Shown here: positions 51,701-59,981 of the stretch, in pieces
Layout of the letters: each line of letters opens with the position of its first letter
Position numbering within the stretch: the stretch's first letter is position 1
Source of the DNA: JBFONV01 sp040779335
GTDB lineage: Bacteria; Pseudomonadota; Gammaproteobacteria; Enterobacterales; Alteromonadaceae
Reading direction: 5' to 3'
DNA length: 64,000 nucleotides
NCBI GenBank assembly: GCA_040779335.1
Contig: JBFONV010000001.1
Span: 372,001-436,000 of the forward strand
Position numbers and translations under genes: made by a program
Notes under the pieces: model-generated
Database searches by the model: none
Told to the model about the DNA's origin: nothing
Seen by the model: only the letters and a program-made list of their open reading frames with translations

Positions 51701-51814
51701 CGATAAAAATACCATGATAGTGGTAACAGGGCGGCGCAGTGCAAAACTTGCTAATGTTGCGCCAACCGTATCTTTATCATGATGTTCACTATTTTGCTTA
51801 GTGCTATTACTCAT
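48710..51814 (-). CDS. RND efflux permease A (second of a tandem pair)
   Basis: 1034 residues from the ATG at 51814, which has GGAG six bases upstream and overlaps the stop of the preceding permease by 8 bases; the TTG four codons earlier is unlikely. HAE1-type RND: TM1 about 30-48, two large loops, TM4 with VGMLVDNSVVITE, and the conserved GGDGPAYSPMAIAIIGGLAFSTLTSLYLVPFAY ending. The proton-relay motif is DN rather than DD. The pair shares one adaptor gene, as do MdtBC and MuxBC, which suggests a heteromeric pump. Drugs or other substrates are not predictable. Confidence 0.95.
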   Translation of the reverse strand: MSNSTKQNSEHHDKDTVGATLASFALRRPVTTIMVFLSLFLLGLISSRLLPLEKFPGIDIPALFIQVPYPNSTPAEVERLITRPIEEALATISAVKQLRSTSSETGAQIQLEFDWEENINAKSIEVREKVDAIRHLLPKDVQRVLVYQFNTNDMPIFQLRISSQRDLSLAYDLLERHLKRPIERVTGVSKVELYGVNKRQISIRLNADKVAALHINTRELAQTLNQYNFSMTAGHIFDDGKKILVNPVGEYQSIDEIGRLIVADNVRLADIANIQYELPKREEGRHLDQTYAVGLQIFKESSANLVDVADRVLTVINNVGDNPQFNGINLYVMDNTAEGVTSSLSDLLSAGLLGALLSIGVLYLFLRHITTTLIVVLSVPISICITLGMMYFFGYSLNILSMMGLLLAVGMLVDNSVVITESIFQEKEHTQDPLIATKVGVNKVSLAVIAGTATTMIVFLPNIVGVKIDITIFLEHVAIAICISLFASLLIAQTLIPLLTSKIKPVTNATTQKNANKVHRFYMKSLSWSQNRPKTTALIAILLLASIAIPMPFVTSDEEQNFDDNRIFMRYYQDQQYTLEEAERVITKMENYLYSNKEAFFIESVYSFYSTSDMQTTILLKEGKLPIKMSELKQKIREGMPKFVRVKPKFGFNDGNGGGVQINLTGNSTDVLLKLADNVIPLLNRIKGLEDVSSETQGQQKELQIHVDRTKTYRLGLTTSEVATAVSTALRGMNLRTFRHGETGEVDIMLNFNEKMQSSVAELNKLPISQLPDGQVITLANVATLKIVPRLTSIQRYNRQTALTIRANLEDLTLEQAQEKIEAVFKLVEFPSGYNYTLDGSFQRQDQAENVMGQNMILAICMIYIVMAALFESLLLPTAVITSLLFSFVGVFWAFFVTGTNMSVMGMIGMLILMGIVVNNGIVLVDRINQLMNDGHDEKSAVIEACDTRLRPIMMTVSTTILGLIPLAMGNTQIGGDGPAYSPMAIAIIGGLAFSTLTSLYLVPFAYVQLLRLRSYSWAIIKQSKQIVNKKIKA

Positions 51815-54800
51815 GATGCGCTCCAAATGTTTTACGATCGAAGAGGCTATATAACACCGGAATAAAAAACAGCGTCAATAAAGTCGCGTATAGCAAGCCA
51901 AAAATGACGGTTATCGCCATCGGTGCTCTAATTTCAGCACCTTCACCGACGCTGATCGCAAGCGGTAATAATCCTAACGTAGTGGTTAACGTGGTCATGA
52001 TAATAGGGCGCAATCTCGTCGTGGCAGCGTCGAATATGGCCTTGGCTTTGTCAACGCCTTGCTCGCGCAGCTGATTAATACGGTCGATTAAAACAATAGC
52101 ATTATTAACAACAATGCCCGCGAGCATAATCAAACCGATGAAAACAATTACACTGATTTGCGTGTTGGTTATGTACAATCCATAAATAGAGCCTGCGCCG
52201 GCAAGAGGAACGGTAAATAAGATCAACAACGGGTGCAGTAGCGATTCAAATTGTGCCGCCATCACTAAATACACTAAAAATACCGCTAATGCTAAGGCAA
52301 ATTTCAACGAGTTAAATGACACATCCATTTCTTCGTTTTGTCCGGTAATACGAGGTTGAATACTGTAAGGAATATCCATTTGTCCAAGGGTGCTTTGTAT
52401 TGCCAACACCGCTTCATTTAAATCACCATAACTCAAATTAGCCGAAATTACCGCAACCCGTTGCTGCCCTATACGCGTTATTTCACTAGGGCCAACGGAA
52501 ATATCCACCGTTGCAACCGATGATAACGGGATGGGGTTTGCGCCGCCAGGGTTGACTATTATTTGACGAATATCGGCAACAGAATCTCGGTCTTGTTCTA
52601 TGGCTCTTACTAAAATATCTATCTTTCTGTCTTTGAGAGAATATTGACTGGCGACTTCACCACCTACTTTACTTGCTAATAGTTTTGCTACTTGCGGCGC
52701 TGACAAACCCAGTTGAGCTAATCGAGCATGATCAAAGTGGATCTTTATTTCCGGTTGACCCGTTTGTAAGGTTGATTTGATATCAACAAAGCGGTCGTTT
52801 TGTTCCAATAGACTGACTAACTTATCACCATAGCGTTTGAGTAAGTCTAAATCATAACCTGCAAACTCTACTTCGACTGGTGTTTTGAAGGTAAACAATT
52901 CCGGTTTGGCAAACTTCGCTTGTACTCCGGGCAACTTGGCTAAATGTTCACGCAGTAATGTCATAACTTTTTGTTCATCATTGACCGTACTGCCGTCATT
53001 CATGACAATATTAAGTCGGCCCCAATAATCACCCCCTTGCGCAGGGGACGCATTCATTAAGCTACCTGTACCGGCTAACGTATAAGTGCGTTTAACTTCA
53101 CTTTGTTGTTCGGCAACAATGGCAATTTTCTTCAGTGTTTCATCAGTAGATGCTAACGGTGTACCAGGCTGTAAGCTAATTTCTACATAAAATTCGCCCT
53201 GAGAAAGTGCAGGGATTAATTCTACGCCTAAATGTGAGATTAGTGTGACTGAAGCGAATGATATGCCTGCGATTACCGCTAAAATAAGGCCTCTTAATTT
53301 AAGCGCTTGTTTTAGCAGTTTTTGGTAAGACAGCTCAAAGCCAGAATAAAATCGGTCGAATAACCACAATACTGGCTGGAATAATCTCTTGAATAATTTA
53401 CTGAGAAGGCGAAAGATGCTGCCAATCAAAATGCTGGTACCAAGTGGTAGGTAATAAAATAACACGCGTTTTAACAGTGTTAATGGTAGCAACAGATAAT
53501 GTCCTACTTGTTGTACTTTTGTGTTTGGTGACGCTTTTACTTTTTTCGGGCTTGTTAGCGTAACGTTGTTGGTTGCTGCTTGAGCCGTTATTTCGCCATT
53601 GTTCTGCTGGCGTTTTGAGCGAGCAGCAAGCATAGGGATTAATGTCAGCGCGACTACCAAAGATGCCATAAGTGCAAACGTTACAGTTAGTGCTTGATCT
53701 CTAAATAGTTGGCCAGCTATACCTTCAACGAAGACCAACGGAAAAAATACCGCCATAGTAGTCAATGTTGACGCCATGATAGCCGTTGATACTTCTTTTG
53801 TACCAAGAGTTGCTGCGAGTTTATTATCATCGCTTGATGCCTGATGGCGGGCGATGTTCTCTAATACTACGATAGCGTTATCAACTAACAAGCCCACCGC
53901 AAGAGCAATTCCTCCTAGGCTCATTATGTTTAGGCTTATTTCATTGCCATACATTAAATTAAAGGTGGCGATAACCGATACAGGGATCGAGATGGAAATG
54001 ATCAAGGTGGTCCAAATATTTTTCAAGAAGAAATACAGGATTAACATCGCCAAAAGGCCACCAAAAATTGCGGCGCTTTTAACCTCACTGATTGCATTAG
54101 CGATAAATTTAGATTGGTCGTACACTTGCACTAATTCGTAGTCACCAGGGAGTTCTTTGTTAATTGTTTCCAAACGGTGGGCGACTTTAGCGGCGACCTC
54201 AATGGTGTTGGCATCACCCTCTTTATAAAGGGCTATCTCTACCGCTTCGGCGTTATTCACGCGAGAGACAGAGGTTCTCTCTTTGTAGCCGTCGACCACT
54301 TGCGCAATATCAGATAGTCTAATTTGTGCGCCTTGCACTGTGGCAATGTAGATATCGCGCATATCTTGCAGCGATGTAAACTGATTAAGAGTACGCACTA
54401 GGTATTCTTGTCCACCATCTGCGACTCGTCCGCCTGATTGGTTGACATTCTCTTGTTGTAAACGATTAATTATTTGGTCTACTGATATGCCTAACTGACT
54501 GGTTTTCTTTTGGTCGATAAGGATTTGAATTTCTTTTTCTAGACCGCCACCCAGTTTTACCGAAGCTACGCCCGCTACCGATTCTAATTTTCTTTTAAGT
54601 TCTTCGTCGGCAAAGGTGCGCAAACGCTTAAGTTTGTATTCATCAAAGTCTTTATCACTGGTTTTACTCTTAAGTGCAAAACGAATAATAGGATCTAAAC
54701 TGGGATTAAAGCGCAGCAGCAAAGGCTTCTGTACATCGAGAGGGAGCTGAATAATATCAAGTTTTTCTCTGACTTCGAGGCTGGCCATATCCATTTCCAT

Positions 54801-55094
54801 GCCCCATTCAAACTCTAAAACTACATCTGATTGGCCAGCTTTTGAAATAGAGTGCACATTGCGCACCCCTTTAACAATACCTATGGCTTCTTCGATGGGC
54901 TTGCTGATTAACTGTTCCACTTCTGCTGGCGCAGCGCCAATATAATCAGTGCGAATGGTTAATGTTGGGTATGATAATTCAGGTAACAAATTTACCGCTA
55001 AACGAGACAGTGATACCATACCGAACAGTAGTACAGCAAACGTAAACATCCAAACTGTTACCGGCCTTTTTACCGCAATATCAACGACTTTCAT
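51807..55094 (-). CDS. RND efflux permease B (with an unusual central insertion)
   Basis: 1095 residues, about 50 longer than normal. RND layout with TM4 VGLLVDNAIVVLE. Between TM6 and TM7 (about residues 496-600) lies an extra segment: a polar stretch (SKRQQNNGEITAQAATNN) followed by hydrophobic and basic parts (GHYLLLPLTLLKRVLFYYLP, LGTSILIGSIFRLLSKLFKR, then LFQPVLWLFDRFYSGFELSY). In most RND pumps this cytoplasmic linker holds one amphipathic helix. It is preceded by its adaptor gene with a 25-base gap and followed by overlap with permease A. Confidence 0.95.
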   Translation of the reverse strand: MKVVDIAVKRPVTVWMFTFAVLLFGMVSLSRLAVNLLPELSYPTLTIRTDYIGAAPAEVEQLISKPIEEAIGIVKGVRNVHSISKAGQSDVVLEFEWGMEMDMASLEVREKLDIIQLPLDVQKPLLLRFNPSLDPIIRFALKSKTSDKDFDEYKLKRLRTFADEELKRKLESVAGVASVKLGGGLEKEIQILIDQKKTSQLGISVDQIINRLQQENVNQSGGRVADGGQEYLVRTLNQFTSLQDMRDIYIATVQGAQIRLSDIAQVVDGYKERTSVSRVNNAEAVEIALYKEGDANTIEVAAKVAHRLETINKELPGDYELVQVYDQSKFIANAISEVKSAAIFGGLLAMLILYFFLKNIWTTLIISISIPVSVIATFNLMYGNEISLNIMSLGGIALAVGLLVDNAIVVLENIARHQASSDDNKLAATLGTKEVSTAIMASTLTTMAVFFPLVFVEGIAGQLFRDQALTVTFALMASLVVALTLIPMLAARSKRQQNNGEITAQAATNNVTLTSPKKVKASPNTKVQQVGHYLLLPLTLLKRVLFYYLPLGTSILIGSIFRLLSKLFKRLFQPVLWLFDRFYSGFELSYQKLLKQALKLRGLILAVIAGISFASVTLISHLGVELIPALSQGEFYVEISLQPGTPLASTDETLKKIAIVAEQQSEVKRTYTLAGTGSLMNASPAQGGDYWGRLNIVMNDGSTVNDEQKVMTLLREHLAKLPGVQAKFAKPELFTFKTPVEVEFAGYDLDLLKRYGDKLVSLLEQNDRFVDIKSTLQTGQPEIKIHFDHARLAQLGLSAPQVAKLLASKVGGEVASQYSLKDRKIDILVRAIEQDRDSVADIRQIIVNPGGANPIPLSSVATVDISVGPSEITRIGQQRVAVISANLSYGDLNEAVLAIQSTLGQMDIPYSIQPRITGQNEEMDVSFNSLKFALALAVFLVYLVMAAQFESLLHPLLILFTVPLAGAGSIYGLYITNTQISVIVFIGLIMLAGIVVNNAIVLIDRINQLREQGVDKAKAIFDAATTRLRPIIMTTLTTTLGLLPLAISVGEGAEIRAPMAITVIFGLLYATLLTLFFIPVLYSLFDRKTFGAHHE

Positions 55095-55119
55095 AATAAT
55101 ATGCCTTAATTAGTGATGA

Positions 55120-56196
55120 CTATATGGCGTCGATGATTTCGACAACAGTTTGATCTTTTAAGTTGTTTTGCCCTGTTGTTACTACTTTTTGACCGTTGTT
55201 AAGGCCTTGTATAATTTCGACAAATTCTTCATCTTGATAACCTAATGTAACTTCAGTTTTGTTAGCTTTACCTTCGTTGATGACATAAACCGTGTGTTGA
55301 TTATCCATTGAAATAAGGGCGTTGCGTGGTAGCAATGTGACATTTTGACGAGTGTCATAGTGCAGTTTAACTTCTGCAAACATGCCTGATTTTAATGTAT
55401 TGTTTGGGTTGTCAACGTTGAGCGTTACTCGAAAAGTCCCCGTTGCCGAGTCTATAATAGGGCTAATACGTTCAACAAAAGCTGTAATTTTTTTATCGGG
55501 AAGGGCGGTTAAATCAAGCGTTGCGAGTTGATTCACGTGAAGGCGGCCTAGCTCTTGTTCAGGTAAATTAACAATAGCTTGTAAACTTTGCTGTTTGACA
55601 ATATGAAACAGTTTTTGACGTTGAAATTGTTCAACTAAATTACCTTCTTTCACATATCTTTTGGCGACATAGCCTGAGATAGGAGCAATAATGCGGGTCT
55701 CTTTTAAATCCAATTTAACTAAATCTAAATTGACTTTAGCGGCTTCATATTGCCACTTTAATTTGTCATAAGTGTCGGTACTAACAAGTTGTTTATTATG
55801 GACTTTGTCTATACGTTCCAGCTCATGCTTCAAACTCGAAAGTTCTGCTTTCGCTTTGATTAAATTCAGTTGAAAACGTTCTGGTTCTATTTCAGCTAAC
55901 AACGTCCCCGCTTCAACATAATCACCTTCTTCAACATGAATTTTCTCAATGATGCCTGATGCTTTACTGATCACTTCAGCTTCGTCCTTAGGCTCTAGTA
56001 TGGTGGTGGTAGTGTAGTTGGAAGAGATATCACCCAGTACTACATCAGCAACTTCGACCGGAATGGCAATTAATTCCTCTTTTTTATCGGTTTTACTAAC
56101 GGCGTCAGCATTGTTGCATCCGCTGAGGATTATCAGAGCAGGGATAATTAGGCTAGTAAGCAAAGTTGCTTTTAAAGATAGTTTTGATGATTTCAT
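55120..56196 (-). CDS. RND efflux periplasmic adaptor lipoprotein
   Basis: 358 residues from ATG 56196 (GGGA upstream). The signal peptide ends in LSGC, so Cys27 is probably lipidated. Domains in order: barrel-sandwich (EDEAEVISKASGIIEKIHVEEGDYVEAGTLLAEIE-like), a short coiled-coil hairpin (SLKHELERIDKVHNKQLVST), the other sandwich half (KETRIIAPISGYVAKRYVKEGNLVEQ), then beta-barrel (GTFRVTLNVDNPNNTLKSGMFAEVKL) and membrane-proximal domains. It opens a three-gene operon with permeases B and A. No outer-membrane channel gene is included. Confidence 0.94.
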   Translation of the reverse strand: MKSSKLSLKATLLTSLIIPALIILSGCNNADAVSKTDKKEELIAIPVEVADVVLGDISSNYTTTTILEPKDEAEVISKASGIIEKIHVEEGDYVEAGTLLAEIEPERFQLNLIKAKAELSSLKHELERIDKVHNKQLVSTDTYDKLKWQYEAAKVNLDLVKLDLKETRIIAPISGYVAKRYVKEGNLVEQFQRQKLFHIVKQQSLQAIVNLPEQELGRLHVNQLATLDLTALPDKKITAFVERISPIIDSATGTFRVTLNVDNPNNTLKSGMFAEVKLHYDTRQNVTLLPRNALISMDNQHTVYVINEGKANKTEVTLGYQDEEFVEIIQGLNNGQKVVTTGQNNLKDQTVVEIIDAI

Positions 56197-56472
56197 CACG
56201 ATTCCCTTAAAGGAGTTAACTTTTATCTTATATACGCAGTATTTGTGCCACGGTATAAAGTTTGATTATTTGTCTTATAAAACAGTTGATTATCGATCTT
56301 GCTGTATTCTAGGGAAATTATCAAATTTGAATTGTTAGCGAGTATTACAAAATATTCGCAATTCTCACCATTTTTATATTTATTTGGAAAATGGGATTAA
56401 TTTATCGATTCAGCTTTGGTTCAGTTTGGAAATGCTTAAATGGCAATACTTTAGAAAATAAGGACTATTACC

Positions 56473-57276
56473 ATGAATAATAAACAAAAGTTTAACCTTG
56501 CAATATTTTTTGAATACGCCTGTGTCATTCTTATTATTTTCATTAGTTTGATGTTATCCAGTAAAGCCTTTGCTAGCGAAAATGGAGCTCAAAACTTGAG
56601 CAACCAATTTGCTTTGGTTAAGTCAAAATCTACAGGGAAACAAGTGAAATCCGATGGCACGCAAATTTCAACGTCAATAGGTGATGACATCACTGGCAAC
56701 ACGCTTTTATTGAAAGCTTCAAAAGCCGGTATCGATAAGTTACCAGGCACAGCTCGCGCAGAGCAAGTGCAGACCAGCATTAATGATTACTATTTCACGA
56801 TTCATGATGCGAGCAGCTTTTTACTCACCGATATAGACAATGATGGCTATTATCGAGAGTTTAATATTTTGTTTGACGCTGATGTTGAATATGGCGCAGC
56901 AGATGTTTATGCAGAAATGTATTTAAGCAAGGATGGAGGTCCTTGGATACACTATTATTCTTCAGATATTTTCACTATTTATGGTGATAGCATTGATGAT
57001 CAATATGAAGTTAACTCAACCTTGGTCGACGGTTATCCGACTGGAAATTATGATGTATTAATTGATTTATACGAAGTGGGTGTGGAAGGTGTTGTGGCAA
57101 CTTTTAGTAGTGATGATACTAACAACTTGTACGCGCTACCTTTAGAAGATAGCTATCATGATGAAGAAATCGTGGTGATCGTTGAAACATACGAACATGG
57201 CGGACCACTATCGCAATTTATTATTTTATTAAGTGTCGTGTTAGTGATTTATCGAGCTGCTCGGATAAAAAGTTAA
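56473..57276 (+). CDS. secreted protein with GlyGly-CTERM-like tail (choice-of-anchor H-like)
   Basis: 267 residues. The signal peptide is long (about 36 residues, with VILIIFISLMLSSKAFA). The mature domain (about 100-225: FTIHDASSFLLTDIDNDGYYREFNILFDADVEYGAADVYAEMYLSKDGGPWIHYY) is beta-rich and acidic and fits the choice-of-anchor H family. The end is a tripartite sorting signal: EHGGPLS, a hydrophobic helix (QFIILLSVVLVIY), then basic RAARIK. Such GlyGly-CTERM tails are processed by rhombosortase after type II secretion. No rhombosortase gene is in the window. Confidence 0.75.
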   Translation: MNNKQKFNLAIFFEYACVILIIFISLMLSSKAFASENGAQNLSNQFALVKSKSTGKQVKSDGTQISTSIGDDITGNTLLLKASKAGIDKLPGTARAEQVQTSINDYYFTIHDASSFLLTDIDNDGYYREFNILFDADVEYGAADVYAEMYLSKDGGPWIHYYSSDIFTIYGDSIDDQYEVNSTLVDGYPTGNYDVLIDLYEVGVEGVVATFSSDDTNNLYALPLEDSYHDEEIVVIVETYEHGGPLSQFIILLSVVLVIYRAARIKS

Positions 57277-57431
57277 ACCTTTGTCGTAGCATTTTCATTT
57301 ATCGTATATTTTGCTATTTATCGCAATGAGTTAGCCAAAAATAGCTAAGTTTCTTTAATTTTATGTAGATTATTTGAACAAATGAGCTAAAGTTACTTAG
57401 TTAATATATGCGAACTATAACAAGGAATGTA

Positions 57432-57617
57432 ATGATGAACGCCTACCAGAATCGACGCCTGAACGAACTTATCGATAAGCTTATTGAGCACAACATAACT
57501 AAACCTGAATATATGGAATATAAATATTTGTGGGAACTGCTAAGAGTTGAATCTATGAATATCAATGCAGTAGGTCGTACTAGTGATAGCCATAGCCATC
57601 AAAATATTACTGCATAG
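57432..57617 (+). CDS. small hypothetical protein
   Basis: 61 residues from ATG 57432, preceded by AAGGA with five-base spacing; an upstream in-frame ATG at 57408 lacks a ribosome site. The peptide is mostly helical and charged (NRRLNELIDKLIEHNITKPE then YMEYKYLWELLRVESMNINA) and ends in a His/Ser-rich tail. No signal peptide or known domain. Isolated gene between the anchor protein and the MATE gene. Confidence 0.55.
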   Translation: MMNAYQNRRLNELIDKLIEHNITKPEYMEYKYLWELLRVESMNINAVGRTSDSHSHQNITA

Positions 57618-57983
57618 TAAATAATATTGAATGTTTTAGAAGGCTAATAACGTGAGCGTTCTTTAGCGCGATCGCATTGTTAGTTGTTGCGCACTTGGCT
57701 AGAACGATTAACGTTAGAATTTCATACCTATTACCAAGTAAAAATCAAATCCTCGTTTTTATATATAATCGCCTTTCATCGTTAAAACCTGACCCTAAGG
57801 CTATTTTGACATTAATTTATTGACAAAAATTTGCACAATTAATAGACTGCGCGTCAGGTTGCAGAGACGCCTGTCCGCTAAAGATGAATTCACTCTGATA
57901 TTTATATAATCAAAAAATTACAATTTGACATGAATAAGTTTGGTAATTGCGGAACACCATTCAAAACTTAGGAGTGATAAATT
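57618..57983. other. intergenic region before the MATE transporter gene
   Basis: 366 bases without a gene. A GCGTC...GACGC mini-hairpin occurs near 57850-57875. No regulator site was identified. Confidence 0.45.
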
Positions 57984-59378
57984 GTGAGTCAAAATTCTCA
58001 GTCAGGTAATTCGCCTGAACAAAAAAATTCTTTATTAACACAACCCATTAATAAGCTTTTTATGCAAATGGCCATGCCTATGGTTATTGGAATGATCATT
58101 AATGGACTGTATAACCTTGTGGATGCATTTTTTGTCTCCCGTTTTATTGGTAGCAGCGCCATGGCGGCGGTATCGATAGTCTTTCCATTACAAATGATTA
58201 TTATTGCCTTGGCGACAACAATTAGTAATGGCGCAAGTATACTCGTTAGCCAATACTTGGGGGCTAATCGACTGGTTAAAGTTAGCTGTGTCATAGTCGC
58301 AGCATTTCGACTTATTGCTGTGTTTTCTGTATTCATAGCCATCATGCCGATTGTGTTTAATCAACATTTATTGCGCATACTTAACGTGCCAAGTGCCCTG
58401 CAAACCACAGTCAACGACTATTTTATGCCGTTGGCATTAGGCAGTATATTAATTTTCATTCTGTCATTGTTAACTGATTTGTTAAGAGCACAAGGGCGAA
58501 TGAACGCACTATTTGTCGGTGTTTTGGTCAGCGCTATTGCTAATGTTATTCTTGATTGGCTGTTTATTGTTGTTTTTAATTGGGGAGTCAGTGGCGCTGC
58601 TGTGGCGACACTCAGCGGGCAATTTATCGGTTGTATTATTGGTGTTTTTTATTTTACTCAACAAATGTCGCTGAGAAAAATTTTAACGCAGTCTGGTTTG
58701 TTCGATATGGAGATTGTCCGAAAAATAATAACTTTGGGGATACCTGTATTATTACAATACGTAGGCGCTGCACTAATTATTGGATTGGTGAATGGGCTGA
58801 TTGCTGCATCGATAGATGATAGCAGTGCCCAGTGGCTGAGTGCATATGGATTGATTGGTCGATTTAATATATTTATTATTTTGCCTTTGATTGCGATGAC
58901 CAATGCGTCGCAAACGATTATTAGTTTTAACTATGGGGGCGGGAATAATGAACGTGTTAAGCAAGCGTTAATACATGGGATAAAAGCGAATATTAAGTAC
59001 CTCTCGATAATGGCTTCTATGCTGTTAATCATACCAGAACTGTTATTATCAGGGTTTACCACTGATGCTTTGGTTATTGAAACGGGAGCAAAAATTGCCA
59101 GAATGATGTTCATCTTGCTGCCATTAGCTGGGATCTCGTCAATAACAATTGCCTATTTTCAAGGCGTTGGGCGAGCCAAACAAGCGATGATGTTAACTAT
59201 GGCTAAGGTCTATATCCTTATTGTTCCATTATTATTAACTATTAATTATACCTTAGGGTATACAAAATTGTGGTATGCATTCCCTGTTGCGGATATCGCA
59301 ACGGTAGCGTTAGCGAGTTATCTTTTTTGGCAGCTTCGCAAAAATGAAGTGAAATTGACTGTTCAAGGAGAATGCTAA
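57984..59378 (+). CDS. MATE family efflux transporter
   Basis: 464 residues, starting at GTG with AGGAG nine bases upstream. Twelve hydrophobic segments and two repeat halves are visible (LTQPINKLFMQMAMPMVIGMIINGLYNLVDAFFVSRFIGSSAMAAVSIVFPLQMI and the second half from about 235, MEIVRKIITLGIPVLLQYVGAALI). The first-half wording (NLVDAFFVSRFIGSSAMAAVS) is MepA/DinF-like. It exports drugs or metabolites by cation antiport. Its stop overlaps the next start (TAATG), so they are coupled. Confidence 0.92.
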   Translation: MSQNSQSGNSPEQKNSLLTQPINKLFMQMAMPMVIGMIINGLYNLVDAFFVSRFIGSSAMAAVSIVFPLQMIIIALATTISNGASILVSQYLGANRLVKVSCVIVAAFRLIAVFSVFIAIMPIVFNQHLLRILNVPSALQTTVNDYFMPLALGSILIFILSLLTDLLRAQGRMNALFVGVLVSAIANVILDWLFIVVFNWGVSGAAVATLSGQFIGCIIGVFYFTQQMSLRKILTQSGLFDMEIVRKIITLGIPVLLQYVGAALIIGLVNGLIAASIDDSSAQWLSAYGLIGRFNIFIILPLIAMTNASQTIISFNYGGGNNERVKQALIHGIKANIKYLSIMASMLLIIPELLLSGFTTDALVIETGAKIARMMFILLPLAGISSITIAYFQGVGRAKQAMMLTMAKVYILIVPLLLTINYTLGYTKLWYAFPVADIATVALASYLFWQLRKNEVKLTVQGEC

Positions 59379-59887
59379 TGGAACGGGCACTAAATGAAGC
59401 CAAAATTCAGGCGAAATTATTGTTTAAAGGTTATAAAAATAAAGATCCTGATTACGTCGTACGGCTAGTCAAATGGCATAAATCGTTAAGTTTAATCGAT
59501 ACAGAAGTGAAGTTAAAACATTGTCAGGTGGTTATCGCGCGAGAGCTTGGTTTTAAAGATTGGCAAGCGTTACAAAACCTATTTTCAGGAAATGCTCGTG
59601 GCAATGGAAAAGACCTAGATTTTGGTGCTTTATTTTATACTAAAGCATGCGCAGCCTTTGTTAATAAATGGTTTACCACATACGATGAAGCTAAAGCAGT
59701 GTTAGGTTTTGAACATTATTTGTTGCCTTATAAAAAGCAGTTTACTGTAGTTAGTGCTGAATATATTGCGATGTTGGGTATTTCTAATGCCTATAAAATG
59801 CGCAGTGTTAATCATGATTTGTTTGCGTCTTATCCTAGTGAAACGTGGGATGAGCTTGCGTTACAAGCGTTAAGAAATAGAAGGTAG
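59378..59887 (+). CDS. unknown protein coupled to the MATE transporter
   Basis: 169 residues from ATG 59378, which overlaps the MATE stop by one base and has AGGAG seven bases upstream. The N-terminal half has an ARELGFKDWQALQNLF motif preceded by IQAKLLFKGYKNKDPDYVVRLVKWHK, like the short N-terminal part that precedes glyoxalase-like or ankyrin-like domains in some bacterial proteins. The C-terminal half (YTKACAAFVNKWFTTYDEAK) is unassigned. No signal or membrane segments. The tight coupling suggests a joint role with the exporter. Confidence 0.6.
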   Translation: MERALNEAKIQAKLLFKGYKNKDPDYVVRLVKWHKSLSLIDTEVKLKHCQVVIARELGFKDWQALQNLFSGNARGNGKDLDFGALFYTKACAAFVNKWFTTYDEAKAVLGFEHYLLPYKKQFTVVSAEYIAMLGISNAYKMRSVNHDLFASYPSETWDELALQALRNRR

Positions 59888-59936
59888 CAGTATTGTCATT
59901 GCAATAATATTGCCGCGAGCACAAACCGAAAAATGA

Positions 59937-59967
59937 GCCGTTGTTTTGTGAAAAATAAGACAACGGC
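59937..59967 (-). terminator. terminator between narX and the unknown gene
   Basis: GCCGTTGT (59937-59944) and ACAACGGC (59960-59967) form a stem; on the minus strand TCATTTTT follows, so it most likely ends narX transcription. It lies 14 bases after the narX stop. Confidence 0.65.
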
Positions 59968-59981
59968 CAGACAGGCACCAA

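Noticed and set aside
57650..57730. Possible integron attC-like sequence (GTTAG and AACGTTAG motifs)
   Set aside because: The motifs do not form the paired R and L boxes needed for an attC site, and no integrase or cassette is nearby.
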